Source of the DNA: Crocinitomicaceae bacterium
Lineage (GTDB): Bacteria; Bacteroidota; Bacteroidia; Flavobacteriales_D; Crocinitomicaceae
DNA: 49,813 bases
Reading direction: 5' to 3'
NCBI GenBank assembly: GCA_030830895.1
Contig: JAURMC010000011.1
Coordinates: forward strand, 1-49,813
Below are positions 1-8,900 of this stretch, piece by piece (within the stretch, counting starts at the first letter, position 1; each line of letters begins with the position of its first letter). A model generated the notes under the pieces. It worked only from the letters and a program-made list of their open reading frames with translations. It made no database searches and was not told the origin of the DNA. The translations under genes were made by a program, and so were the position numbers.

Positions 1-33
1 AACTTTTTGAAACACAGTGTTTAAATTTATTTG

Positions 34-106
34 CACGGGCGGTAGGATTCGAACCCACGACCAATGGTTTTGGAGACCACTACTCTACCAGCTGAGCTAC
101 ACCCGT
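34..106 (-). tRNA. tRNA-Trp (CCA)
   Basis: The minus strand folds into a 73-nt cloverleaf: acceptor ACGGGTG pairs with CGCCCGT, the D-arm contains TAGCTCAGCTGGTAGAG, the anticodon loop is CTCCAAA (anticodon CCA), and the T-arm contains GGTTCGAATCC. The 3' CCA is not encoded. It lies downstream of tuf behind a hairpin, in the tuf-trnW order that normally leads into secE-nusG in bacteria; that part would lie beyond the left edge. Confidence 0.96.
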
Positions 107-108
107 TT

Positions 109-138
109 AAAAAGGGGAGTAGAATCCACTCCCCTTTT
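109..138 (-). terminator. Hairpin terminator after tuf
   Basis: An 11-bp perfect inverted repeat (AAAAGGGGAGT / ACTCCCCTTTT) with a 7-nt loop lies between the tuf stop and tRNA-Trp. It has A-rich and T-rich flanks on both sides, so it could act in both directions. It may separate tuf from the tRNA-Trp-secE transcript or only weaken read-through. Confidence 0.75.
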
Positions 139-161
139 AAACATTTTAATAACTCAAATTA

Positions 162-1349
162 TTATCCAATGATCTCAGTTACCTGACCCGCACCTACGGT
201 ACGACCTCCTTCACGAATCGCAAAACGAAGACCTTTATCCATAGCTACTGGAACAATTAACTTCACATTAATAGTCACATTATCTCCAGGCATAACCATT
301 TCACGACCATCAGTAAGGCTAATTTCACCGGTTACATCCGTTGTACGGAAATAGAATTGTGGACGATATTTGTTGTGAAAAGGAGTATGTCGACCACCCT
401 CTTCTTTTTTCAAGACATATATTTCAGCTTTGAAATCTTGGTGAGGTTTTGTTGAACCTGGCTTACAGATAACCATTCCACGCTTGATTTGAGTTTTCTC
501 TATACCACGTAACAATAGTCCTACGTTATCTCCTGCTTCACCACGGTCTAGGATTTTACGAAACATCTCAACACCCGTTACGGTAGAAGAAAGTTTAGCG
601 TCACCCATTCCTAAGATATCAACTGATTCACCTGAGTTAATTACTCCTGTCTCAATACGTCCAGTTGCTACAGTACCACGACCAGTAATCGTAAATACGT
701 CTTCAATTGGCATTAAGAAAGGTTTATCAACATCCCGCGGAGGCAATTGAATATATGTATCAACGGCATCCATCAACTTTTCAACGGTTTCTACCCACTT
801 CGCTTCACCATTTAATGCACCTAATGCAGATCCTTGGATTACTGGAGCATTGTCACCATCATACTGATAGAATGATAATAATTCACGAATCTCCATCTCA
901 ACCAATTCAAGAAGTTCTTCGTCGTCAACCATATCCACTTTATTCATGAAAACAACCATTGCAGGAACACCAACCTGACGTCCAAGAAGGATGTGCTCAC
1001 GAGTTTGTGGCATCGGACCGTCTGTTGCAGCAACCACTAAAATCGCACCGTCCATTTGGGCAGCACCCGTTACCATGTTTTTTACATAATCCGCGTGACC
1101 TGGACAATCTACGTGTGCATAGTGACGAACTGCTGTTTCATATTCAATGTGAGAAGTATTAATCGTGATACCTCTTTCTTTCTCTTCAGGAGCGTTGTCA
1201 ATTGAAGAGAAGTCGCGCATTTGCGCAAGACCTTTTGACGCCAATACGCTGGAAATTGCAGCAGTAAGCGTAGTTTTACCGTGGTCAACGTGTCCAATGG
1301 TTCCAATGTTCACGTGTGGTTTCGAACGATCGAAATTTTCCTTAGCCAT
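162..1349 (-). CDS. tuf: Translation elongation factor Tu
   Basis: EF-Tu is the GTPase that carries aminoacyl-tRNA to the ribosomal A site in the cytoplasm. The 395-residue product is full length. It has the G1 P-loop GHVDHGKT near residues 19-26, the G2 region with RGITI near residue 60, G3 DCPGH near 82, G4 NKVD near 137, then the two beta-barrel domains ending in [10 protein letters not shown]. The gene sits immediately downstream of four tRNA genes and upstream of tRNA-Trp. This is the classical tufB neighbourhood, so tRNAs and EF-Tu are probably made from one transcript starting near position 1805. Identity is certain; whether the genome has a second tuf cannot be seen here. Confidence 0.99.
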   Translation of the reverse strand: MAKENFDRSKPHVNIGTIGHVDHGKTTLTAAISSVLASKGLAQMRDFSSIDNAPEEKERGITINTSHIEYETAVRHYAHVDCPGHADYVKNMVTGAAQMDGAILVVAATDGPMPQTREHILLGRQVGVPAMVVFMNKVDMVDDEELLELVEMEIRELLSFYQYDGDNAPVIQGSALGALNGEAKWVETVEKLMDAVDTYIQLPPRDVDKPFLMPIEDVFTITGRGTVATGRIETGVINSGESVDILGMGDAKLSSTVTGVEMFRKILDRGEAGDNVGLLLRGIEKTQIKRGMVICKPGSTKPHQDFKAEIYVLKKEEGGRHTPFHNKYRPQFYFRTTDVTGEISLTDGREMVMPGDNVTINVKLIVPVAMDKGLRFAIREGGRTVGAGQVTEIIG

Positions 1350-1416
1350 TTTACTTTATTTATTACTAGTTAATACTCTCTTTTAACATGATTCCAAAAA
1401 ATCAATTTCTTCATTG

Positions 1417-1488
1417 AGCCAATGACGAGATTTGAACTCGTGACCTCTTCCTTACCAAGGAAGCGCTCTACCCCTGAGCTACACCGGC
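1417..1488 (-). tRNA. tRNA-Thr (GGT)
   Basis: A minus-strand cloverleaf of 72 nt. Acceptor GCCGGTG pairs with CATTGGC through two G-U pairs; the anticodon stem CTTCC/GGAAG holds loop TTGGTAA, anticodon GGT. It is the last tRNA before tuf in the block. CCA is not encoded. Confidence 0.95.
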
Positions 1489-1497
1489 ACGCAGTTG

Positions 1498-1570
1498 AGC
1501 GGGAGACGAGGGTCGAACTCGCGACATTCAGCTTGGAAGGCTGACGCTCTACCAACTGAGCTACTCCCGC
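1498..1570 (-). tRNA. tRNA-Gly (TCC)
   Basis: A minus-strand cloverleaf of 73 nt with acceptor GCGGGAG/CTCCCGC. Anticodon stem TCAGC/GCTGA encloses CTTCCAA, anticodon TCC. It lies between tRNA-Tyr and tRNA-Thr(GGT), the same order as in the enterobacterial thrU-tyrU-glyT-thrT-tufB operon. Confidence 0.96.
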
Positions 1571-1590
1571 TTATTATATGCAGTCTTTTG

Positions 1591-1673
1591 TGGGGAGAGC
1601 AGGATTCGAACCTGCGAAGGTATGAACCAACAGATTTACAGTCTGTCCTCGTTGGCCGCTTGAGTATCTCCCC
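1591..1673 (-). tRNA. tRNA-Tyr (GTA)
   Basis: An 83-nt class II tRNA on the minus strand with a long variable arm. Acceptor GGGGAGA pairs with TCTCCCC, anticodon loop CTGTAAA gives GTA, and the T-arm contains GGTTCGAATCC. Second gene of the tRNA-tuf block. Confidence 0.96.
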
Positions 1674-1683
1674 AACAATATCG

Positions 1684-1757
1684 AGCCGATGGAGGGATTC
1701 GAACCCCCGACCAGCTGATTACAAATCAGCTGCTCTGGCCAACTGAGCTACATCGGC
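1684..1757 (-). tRNA. tRNA-Thr (TGT)
   Basis: A minus-strand cloverleaf of 74 nt. Acceptor GCCGATG pairs with CATCGGC; anticodon stem GCTGA/TCAGC encloses TTTGTAA, anticodon TGT. First gene of the tRNA-tuf block, about 50 nt downstream of a TAnnTTTG promoter box. Confidence 0.96.
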
Positions 1758-1808
1758 AATTATTGGTATTCATTAAATAAAAGAACAAATCCGACAAATT
1801 TCGGATTG

Positions 1809-1816
1809 CAAATGTA
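1809..1816 (-). promoter_or_regulatory. -7 promoter box of the tRNA-tuf operon
   Basis: TACATTTG on the minus strand fits the Bacteroidota -7 consensus TAnnTTTG. It is about 50 nt upstream of the first tRNA of the block and is followed by a purine-poor A/T tract. A clear -33 TTG is not visible, only a T-run. Confidence 0.5.
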
Positions 1817-1897
1817 CAAAGCTTTTTTTTATTGAAAAAATTTTTGTTCACTTTTTTGAGTTTAATTCATATTCAGCGGAGTTCTTGAAAGGTTTCA

Positions 1898-1905
1898 TAC
1901 CTTTG
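1898..1905 (+). promoter_or_regulatory. -7 promoter box of the glycosyltransferase gene
   Basis: TACCTTTG matches TAnnTTTG and ends 11 nt before the start codon at 1917, implying a very short leader. No TTG at the usual -33 distance was found. Confidence 0.4.
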
Positions 1906-1916
1906 AGCAGTAAACT

Positions 1917-3035
1917 ATGAAAAAAATAGTTGTATGCGTTAGTTCGGATTTAGCAACGGACAATAGAGTTTTGAGGCATTGTGAACTCATGCACGATACT
2001 GGTTTTGAGGTACTTGTTTTGGGCAGGAAGCTTCCATCAAGCCCACCGATGCCCAAGTTACCATTTGCGAGCCGGCGAGTTGAACTCCCTTTTACAAAGG
2101 GCCCTTTTTTCTACATCAGTTTTCAACTTTGGCTGTTTTTCATTTTACTCTTTAGGCAAGTAGACATTATATGGGCTAATGATCTCGATACGGTACCACC
2201 ATGTTTTGCCATTAGTAAATTACGTCGCCTGTTTTTTACTGTTGATGCTCACGAGCTCTTTACTGAAGTTCCAGAACTACAAGATGCTCCTATCAAAAAA
2301 TTAATTTGGAGTATTGTAGAAAAACACCTTGCTATAAATGCAGATATATTCCTTACTGTTAACCACTCGTTGGCCCGCTACTTTAACCATAAATATGGAA
2401 TCAATGCAAGGGTGGTTAGAAATGTACCAAAAAGAATTAAACTTCCTGATGCATATACAAAAATGGATCAAGGCCTACCTGAAAACGACCTTGTATTGGT
2501 AATTCAGGGATCTGGCATTAATAAAGGTAGAGGATTAGATGAAACCATTGATGCCATAAGCCCACTAATTGGAATAAGCTTAATGGTTATTGGTGGAGGA
2601 AATGCCATCGAAGACGCGAAACGAAAAGTGGCGGAACTTGGAATGGAAAATAAAGTTCATTTTATTCCGCGTGTTACTTACCAGGAAATGATGCGATACA
2701 CACAAATCGCTTCAATCGGACTAGCATATGATGCAGACCCTTGTTTGAATTTTCAAATGGCTCTGCCTAATAAAGTTTTTGATTATTTTCAAGCCGGTAT
2801 TGCAATAATTAGTGGCCCTCAACCGGAAATCTCGGGATTGGTAGCCTCCTATGAATGCGGATACATTATGAAGCATATTACTCCTGAATCGATTCGTTGG
2901 GCGATTACCTTTTATCAAAAACACCCAGAAATTCTCGAAACTCATAAAAAAAATTCAAAAAAAGCTTCTGAAACTGAACACTGGGAAAATGAGAAAGTGG
3001 AATTGGAATCGATACTCAATACATTAATCGATTAA
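1917..3035 (+). CDS. Glycosyltransferase family 4 (GT-B fold)
   Basis: Probably transfers a sugar from a nucleotide-sugar donor during cell-surface polysaccharide or lipid glycosylation in the cytoplasm. The 372-residue protein has an N-terminal Rossmann start (MKKIVVCVSSDLATDNRVLR), a hydrophobic stretch near residues 65-82, the acceptor-domain motif ANDLDTVPP near 92, and VDAHELFTEVPE near 110. The C-terminal donor domain has VLVIQGSGINKGRGLD and the ALPNKVFDYFQAGI segment typical of GT4 enzymes. Neighbours do not reveal the substrate. It is transcribed alone, divergent from the tRNA block, and its last 20 bases overlap the end of the convergent family 2 glycosyltransferase gene, which may act in the same pathway. 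The family is clear; the sugar is not. Confidence 0.88.
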   Translation: MKKIVVCVSSDLATDNRVLRHCELMHDTGFEVLVLGRKLPSSPPMPKLPFASRRVELPFTKGPFFYISFQLWLFFILLFRQVDIIWANDLDTVPPCFAISKLRRLFFTVDAHELFTEVPELQDAPIKKLIWSIVEKHLAINADIFLTVNHSLARYFNHKYGINARVVRNVPKRIKLPDAYTKMDQGLPENDLVLVIQGSGINKGRGLDETIDAISPLIGISLMVIGGGNAIEDAKRKVAELGMENKVHFIPRVTYQEMMRYTQIASIGLAYDADPCLNFQMALPNKVFDYFQAGIAIISGPQPEISGLVASYECGYIMKHITPESIRWAITFYQKHPEILETHKKNSKKASETEHWENEKVELESILNTLID

Positions 3036-3918
3036 TCCGATCGAACATAGACAGTTTATAAAAATCAAACAAATGGTTCATCCCAGCCGATTTCCCAGAT
3101 TTTAAGCGGTTTACTACTAAGGGAAAGAACAAATAATTAAGCATTCTTAATAACCATAATAGGTGGAGCCTTGTTAAGACACGGTGAACCCGAAGTACCC
3201 TTACCTTAGAAATAAATGCATCGGAATTTGTAGTAAATCGAATACAACGTTTAAGATTTCGAATTGCTTCTTCAGTCTTCATCAGGAACTTTTCATTCGA
3301 GTCCAGTACTGCATTTTTTACTGGGTTATTTATATGGTGAATTTTAAATCCTAATAGACTCAACTCAACACCAAATAAGGTATCCTCGTGTCCATATCCA
3401 ACAAGCCTTTCATCAAAGGATACTTTTTCAAAAATGGATTTCCGAATAAGCACATTATTTGTTTTAAAGCCCACGTCACCATGTATACGGTCATGCAGAC
3501 TTTTACTTTCTCTCTTTTTACTGACTTTCCAGCGTAAAAGCTTTTCAGAGGCTGGTCTATTCTCTTGATAGACACTGCCTCCATATGATATACTAATTGT
3601 ATTAGTTTCAGTGACTTCCAACCATTTATTTACAAATTTTGAATTCGTGAGCTCTGAATCACCATCCAAGAAAAGGACAAAGTCTCCTTTAGCCTCTTGC
3701 ACCATGAGATTACGAGTTGCCGCACGTCCAAGATTTTTTTGATTTTTAATTAATCTAAACCCTGAGAACAAAGGAATTTTTGTAATGACTGGAGTTGGTG
3801 AACAATCGTCACAAACAAGCACCTCAACAGAGGTAGGTAATAATTCAATCTGCCGTTGAATGGCCAGCACCAAGGTATCTACATTACAGTGATAGGCTGG
3901 AATGCAAATACTAAGCAT
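3016..3918 (-). CDS. Glycosyltransferase family 2
   Basis: A GT-A fold nucleotide-diphospho-sugar transferase of 300 residues. The N-terminus MLSICIPAYHC is the usual family 2 first strand; VLVCDDCSPTP near residue 35 is the donor-binding acidic site, GRAATRN near 64 binds the nucleotide, and VLFLDGDSEL near 81-90 carries the DxD-like metal site. GYGHEDTLFG near 174 corresponds to the catalytic ED region. The C-terminal part is basic and hydrophobic and may touch the membrane. The start codon overlaps the stop of the DUF3467 gene by one base (TAATG), so it is the last gene of the H-NOX operon. The acceptor and product are unknown. Confidence 0.87.
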   Translation of the reverse strand: MLSICIPAYHCNVDTLVLAIQRQIELLPTSVEVLVCDDCSPTPVITKIPLFSGFRLIKNQKNLGRAATRNLMVQEAKGDFVLFLDGDSELTNSKFVNKWLEVTETNTISISYGGSVYQENRPASEKLLRWKVSKKRESKSLHDRIHGDVGFKTNNVLIRKSIFEKVSFDERLVGYGHEDTLFGVELSLLGFKIHHINNPVKNAVLDSNEKFLMKTEEAIRNLKRCIRFTTNSDAFISKVRVLRVHRVLTRLHLLWLLRMLNYLFFPLVVNRLKSGKSAGMNHLFDFYKLSMFDRINRLMY

Positions 3919-4223
3919 TATGCCATTGTATTCGGTGTGCCAAAGTGCATCGGAGGCACCCCTGATTTTGGTTCCTCAATTACGCCAAAATTCTGCTCGT
4001 ATTTTTCAATATTGTCTGCTAAAGCATGCAAAAATCGTTTTGCATTTTGCGGAGTCATTAGCACCCGTGAGCGAACTTTCCCTTTTGGCATTCCAGGCAT
4101 CATTTGAATGAAATCACAAACGACTTCTGCAGGTGAATGCGTAATTACAGCAAGGTTAGAATAAATTCCCAAGGCAATTTCTTCTGAAAGTTCAATATTC
4201 ATCTGATTTTCTTGTTGTTCCAT
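3918..4223 (-). CDS. DUF3467 family protein
   Basis: A 101-residue cytoplasmic protein of the Bacteroidota-wide DUF3467 family, function unknown. Recognisable features are MNIELSEEIALGIYSNL near the start, the VCDFIQMMPGMPKGKVRSR core, and TPQNAKRFLHALADNIEKYE. A second Met at residue 8 could also be the start. It lies 3 nt after the saccharopine-dehydrogenase-like gene and overlaps the following glycosyltransferase by one base, so it is translated within the operon. I recall this family often lying just after rpoC in Bacteroidota; here it is on the other side of the tuf/tRNA block, inside a signalling operon. Confidence 0.85.
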   Translation of the reverse strand: MEQQENQMNIELSEEIALGIYSNLAVITHSPAEVVCDFIQMMPGMPKGKVRSRVLMTPQNAKRFLHALADNIEKYEQNFGVIEEPKSGVPPMHFGTPNTMA

Positions 4224-4226
4224 GGC

Positions 4227-5564
4227 TTAGTTTATTTCAGTTATAATATCGTTAAATTTAATTCCAAATTCTTCCAATTCGTTTAGTACAGGTATATATA
4301 TTTCCTTTTGAACCGGAATTTGTACCCCCGGATTGGAATATCCTTTTAATATCTGCTTAGCAATAATCCCTACAGGCAACCCTACGGTGTTTGACATGGC
4401 TGTAAATTGATTGTCCTCTCCAAGTGCTACCATGAATGAAGTAATTTTAGTTTGCTTCCTATCATATTCAAAAACAAACTCATGTAACATGACTAGCATA
4501 TCTTTATCGATTGGTTTAAGCACCCATGATCGTTCTAAAAGGGTTTGAAGCAAAACAGCGGGGCTTGCATCTTCTGGAAAAATGAACACATCTCCATTAA
4601 AAAATCCAATTTCTTGAAAAAGCGGGAAAAGATGGGCACGTTCTGGTCGTAAGAATTTTTTAAATTTCACCTCTACACTATCAACCGGGTGATATGGCAG
4701 AAATGCATTCAATAATTGACGTGGGCTAAGTAAACTACTTTTTTCTAGTATGTAACTGTCTTCAGTAAGACCAAGTTCAATGAACACATCCCATCCTTGA
4801 CAAAAATCGGGTTTTCTCAACGTACCACGATAAATAGTTTCTACCTCAGGGATGTTATAACTATCCATGTATTTTAATGAGTCCCTATTTGCGTAACCGT
4901 CAAAAGCACCATATCCTTCAATAATAAATCGCTCTGTTCTTTTGAATAATTGAGAATAAGGAATATACTTGAGTTCTTTATTCTGACGAAATGCAGCGAC
5001 TCCGCCTTGTCCGGCGAGAATCACATTACGTGGATTCCAAGTAAATTTATAATGCCATAAGTTATCGTCAGAATTGGGAGCAATAAGGCCCCCACAAAAA
5101 GATTTAAACACCTTTAGGCTTACACCCTCTTGCCGTTTTTCATCTAAAACTCGCATGGCACTCATATGGTCTATTCCCGGATCCACTCCGGTTTCATTCA
5201 TAATGGTAACTCCCTTTAATACTGCTTCTTCGTGCAGTTGTTTCATCGCTGAAGAAACATAGCTTGGTGTTATCAAATCCTTTCCTAAATCTATACAATC
5301 CCGAGCTACCTCTACATGAAATCTAGCCGGTAGCATGGAAATAACAAGGTCAACATTGGCCATTATTTCACGACGCTCCGCAGCGATACTGGCATCCATT
5401 TGAATTAATTGAATATGTTGATTATCGCCATACATGCTGTATAAGGAATCAATGCATGTATTCCCAATTATTAGCATCCATTCTTCCGAAACCAGACGAT
5501 CCGAAAGGTAGCGAAGTAATGAGGAAGAAGATAGCCCCGCTCCCAATACCAATATGGTTTTCAT
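4227..5564 (-). CDS. Saccharopine dehydrogenase-like NAD(P) oxidoreductase
   Basis: Related to saccharopine dehydrogenase/reductase, enzymes that form or split the lysine-glutamate adduct saccharopine, or make related opine-type C-N bonds. The 445-residue protein opens with a Rossmann motif VLGAGLSSSSLLRYL. It continues with VDLVISMLPARFHVEVARDC near residue 72 and GVTIMNETGVDPGIDHMSA near 118, a family hallmark, then the catalytic-domain segment SFCGGLIAPNSDDNLWHYKF. Length matches the bacterial and yeast Lys9-type enzymes. It starts 5 nt downstream of the response-regulator stop. Lysine catabolism is the usual guess in Bacteroidota, but no partner lysine gene is nearby. Coupling to an NO sensor operon is unexplained. 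Confidence 0.85.
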   Translation of the reverse strand: MKTILVLGAGLSSSSLLRYLSDRLVSEEWMLIIGNTCIDSLYSMYGDNQHIQLIQMDASIAAERREIMANVDLVISMLPARFHVEVARDCIDLGKDLITPSYVSSAMKQLHEEAVLKGVTIMNETGVDPGIDHMSAMRVLDEKRQEGVSLKVFKSFCGGLIAPNSDDNLWHYKFTWNPRNVILAGQGGVAAFRQNKELKYIPYSQLFKRTERFIIEGYGAFDGYANRDSLKYMDSYNIPEVETIYRGTLRKPDFCQGWDVFIELGLTEDSYILEKSSLLSPRQLLNAFLPYHPVDSVEVKFKKFLRPERAHLFPLFQEIGFFNGDVFIFPEDASPAVLLQTLLERSWVLKPIDKDMLVMLHEFVFEYDRKQTKITSFMVALGEDNQFTAMSNTVGLPVGIIAKQILKGYSNPGVQIPVQKEIYIPVLNELEEFGIKFNDIITEIN

Positions 5565-5569
5565 CAGAT

Positions 5570-5977
5570 TTAATGAATATTTTCTAGGATCGGTCGTACC
5601 GCATTAAAGAGCACTTCTTCATCCCAAGGTTTGGAAATAAAAGAGTCGAGTAAATTGTCTTGAACCAATCCATCCACGGAAACTGCATTAGCTTGACCTG
5701 ACAGCATGACGCATTTAAGTTCTGGATATTTGTCTTTGATTGATCGGATCAACTGTTCCCCCGTCATCTGTGGCATCTGATAATCTACGATTATAAAGAT
5801 AATATCTATCTTCTCAGCTACCAGCTGGTCTATATTTAGAAAGGCTTCTGAAGGGTCTGTAAAATATTCGAGTAAAGTACATTTTTGGTCCAATATTTTT
5901 CCCAGCTGAAAACCCAACATTTGCAAAATGAATGGATCATCATCCACACAAACAACCGCATATTTAATTTCATCCAT
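5570..5977 (-). CDS. Stand-alone response regulator receiver (CheY-like)
   Basis: A 135-residue single receiver domain with no output domain. Acidic pocket residues are D12-D14 in CVDDDP, the phospho-acceptor is D65 in IIVDYQMPQMTGEQ, the switch Ser is S93 in MLSGQA, and the conserved Lys is K116 in SKPWD. The SKPWD context is typical of receivers partnered with large sensor kinases. It lies 12 nt after the H-NOX-associated kinase and is almost surely its phosphorylation target. Since it has no DNA-binding or enzyme domain, it must act by protein contact or pass the phosphate on, as in H-NOX phosphorelays described in other bacteria. Confidence 0.93.
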   Translation of the reverse strand: MDEIKYAVVCVDDDPFILQMLGFQLGKILDQKCTLLEYFTDPSEAFLNIDQLVAEKIDIIFIIVDYQMPQMTGEQLIRSIKDKYPELKCVMLSGQANAVSVDGLVQDNLLDSFISKPWDEEVLFNAVRPILENIH

Positions 5978-5989
5978 ATAACAAAGGTA

Positions 5990-8900
5990 TTATATTAATT
6001 CAATCTCAACTTCATTTTTTTCCTCTGTTTGATTATTTAAACAATGAAAAACAAACGAGAATGTAGTCCAATCATCGGTTGATTCAAGAGTCATTTGTGC
6101 ACCGTGTTCTTCCAACACGCTTTTAACAATACTCAATCCGAGCCCAGAACCATTTCTTTTTGCTTTGGTGGTATAGAACTTTTCAAACATTCGCTCTTTA
6201 ACCTCTGTTGGAATTCTTGGGCCATTATTAGCAATGTAAATGGTAATATATTCTTTTGTAGACTCGGCTGTAATTTTTATGATTCCCCTGTCATTGAGTT
6301 GATCCATAGATTCAATGGCATTTTTAAGAATATTTGACCACAATTGAAATAACTTAATATCAAAGCCTTCAATGTACAGCGAGCGGTCCACCTCAAAAAC
6401 AAGTTCCACACTTCGTTTTAACTCATAATTGAAGACATTCAGGACCGTATTAATGTTCTCATACAAATTAACCGGACCTTTATCGCTGTTGCGCTGATCT
6501 TTTATAAAAGACCTCAGATCTTGTACCACATTGGTTGCACGGTCCGAGGAAGTTAGAATTGTCTCTATGAAATTCCTAACAATTTGTAACCCGTAAATTA
6601 ACTCCAAAAACTCAAATGGATTATTCGAATCTAATACTTGCTTAATAAATTCCTTTTGATCTGGCAGCACCCGCGTCTTTACGAACATTGAAACTAGCTT
6701 TGAGCGAGAATCCGCATCTATTAATGGATAATTTTCAGTAAAAAACAATTCGAGTACTTTCATTTCCTTACGCTGTTGAAGCCCCCCAACAAAGAGCTCC
6801 CCTTGATGTTCAATTGAACGATTCAATGCCAAGTTTATTTGGGATTCAGAACATTTTGAAACGACATTTCCAAACAGTTTATCTAGTGTAAATCGAATAC
6901 TTTCCGCGCCAATTTTAATAGCACCAAGCGGTGTGTTTAAATCATGTGCGATGCCAGAGGCTATTTCACCTATTGTAACCAATTTCTCCTGATCAGACAT
7001 AGATTTAGTAAGTTCAAAATTCCGTTTTGTTTCCTCAAGCACGCGCTGTTCAAGATCTGCATTTATTTCTAATATTTCAAGCTGCAACTTTTCTTTTAAT
7101 TTCTGCTCTTCTAATGCTGAGATTTTCTGTGACAGAAGATTCGAAATCGTCATTAATACCCTTAAATGCAGTTCTGTAAAGAACCCTTTCTTTTTGTTTT
7201 CCGAATCGATAACTCCCCATATTTTCTTACCTATTTGGATTGGTACAGCCAACTCCGAATGGCGTGTTTCATCGTCCACAATATACCGATTATCGAGCGT
7301 GGTATCATCTATTAGTAAATATTTACCGGACTTAGCTACAGTACCAACAATTCCTTGACCAAAGGGGATTTTCATAGTATCCACTATAACCCTACGGCCT
7401 TTAGTTTTATTACCCATTGCAGCTACTTGGACCAAAAACTTATCCTCAAGTTTATATATCACACAATCCTCAAAATCCAGTTGAGAAATGATATTTTCAA
7501 CTATGTCCCAGCATATCTCTTCATAGTGTGTCCCTGTAAGGAAGGAATCTGCCAATAAATTGATGGTTTTTTCGGCTTGAATAATATGCTTAAGCTCATC
7601 GTTCATTTGTTGAATGGTAATGCTAGATTCTTGGAGCGCCACAATGTTTCGAATTCGTTCCTTAACATTTACAAGCATCCGTGAAAGCAGAACAAGGAGC
7701 ACCTTCTCATCTTCAAAGAATTTTCGATACTCATTTACGGAATCCAAGCCCACAAATCCTATGCATGTTCCTTGATGAATTAAAGGTAAAGCAATCAGTG
7801 ATTTAATTCCTTGGACTACTAATAATTCTTTAAACATTCCTTCGGGAAGCTTATCAGTATTCTCGATTTCAATATTCTCGCCCTTACTATGTGTTTCTAC
7901 CCATACTGGAACAAGTTCAAAAGGGATATTCTGAAGGTTATCTTTTTCGGGACTAATTCCCGAAGCAACCCATTCATGCGTATTGGATGTCGTTTGATTT
8001 TCATGGTCGTATTCAAACAAATAAGCACGGTCTACATTCATAAATGTACCAAGTCGTTGCAAGGTTGTTTCAATTAATCCATTTAATTCATTTGGATTAA
8101 TATCGATAAACTCCGTTGCAACTCCCATAATAACGGATTGGAATTTATTTTTATAGTCAACGATGCGTTCTGCTTGTTTACGTTCTGAGATATCTCTAGA
8201 TGCTGCTATAATAAATCCTTTTCCTTCTATATTTTGATATCGAACATAAACCTCAACATCAATAGTTTTGCCATTCTTTTGGTTGACATTTACAGATTCT
8301 GATGAAAAAGAACCCTTTTCCTTTAATAAGGATAAATGGGATTCCCATGCTTTGTTATCTTTAAACTGATGGTCAATGTCCGAAATCTTATACTGAGTAA
8401 TTTCCTCGATAGATATCCCCAATCGATCTGATGCTGCCTTGTTGATATATACGAAATTTCCATGTTCATCAGCCACCTGCACAGCATCCGAAGCAGCATT
8501 CAAGAATTGTTCCAAAAGGGTGAGTCTTAAATGCGACTTCTGAACTTCCTCTTCCGCCAATTTTCTTTGTGTAATGTCGATTCCGTAACCTACAACATTA
8601 CGTTTTTTATTATTGGGGTTATAAATCGGGTGCATCCTCCTCATGATCACTCTGCGCATTCCTTGAGAGTCAATGAGGTCGTCTTCCCACTCTACTTCCT
8701 TGTTCTTCTTTAGTACTTCTAGAAACTTCGCCCTTCTGAAATCCGCTCCAACATTCGATATTCCTTTTAATTCACAATAATCGTAGTCATCTTTTCCAAT
8801 AATAAACTCACGAATTTCTGGACTTTTTATTCCTTGAGGGTTTACGAAAAGATATCGGTGTTGCTCATCAAATACGGCGATATCTGAAGGGATATTGTTT

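Noticed and set aside
707..1306. Several frames antisense to or out of frame with tuf
   Set aside because: They overlap a highly conserved EF-Tu gene and show repetitive His/Leu-rich or otherwise non-protein-like composition.
1370..1746. Open frames of 60-80 codons over the tRNA cluster on both strands
   Set aside because: They lie on top of clearly folded tRNA-Thr, -Gly, -Tyr and -Thr genes; the frames are by-products of the tRNA sequence.
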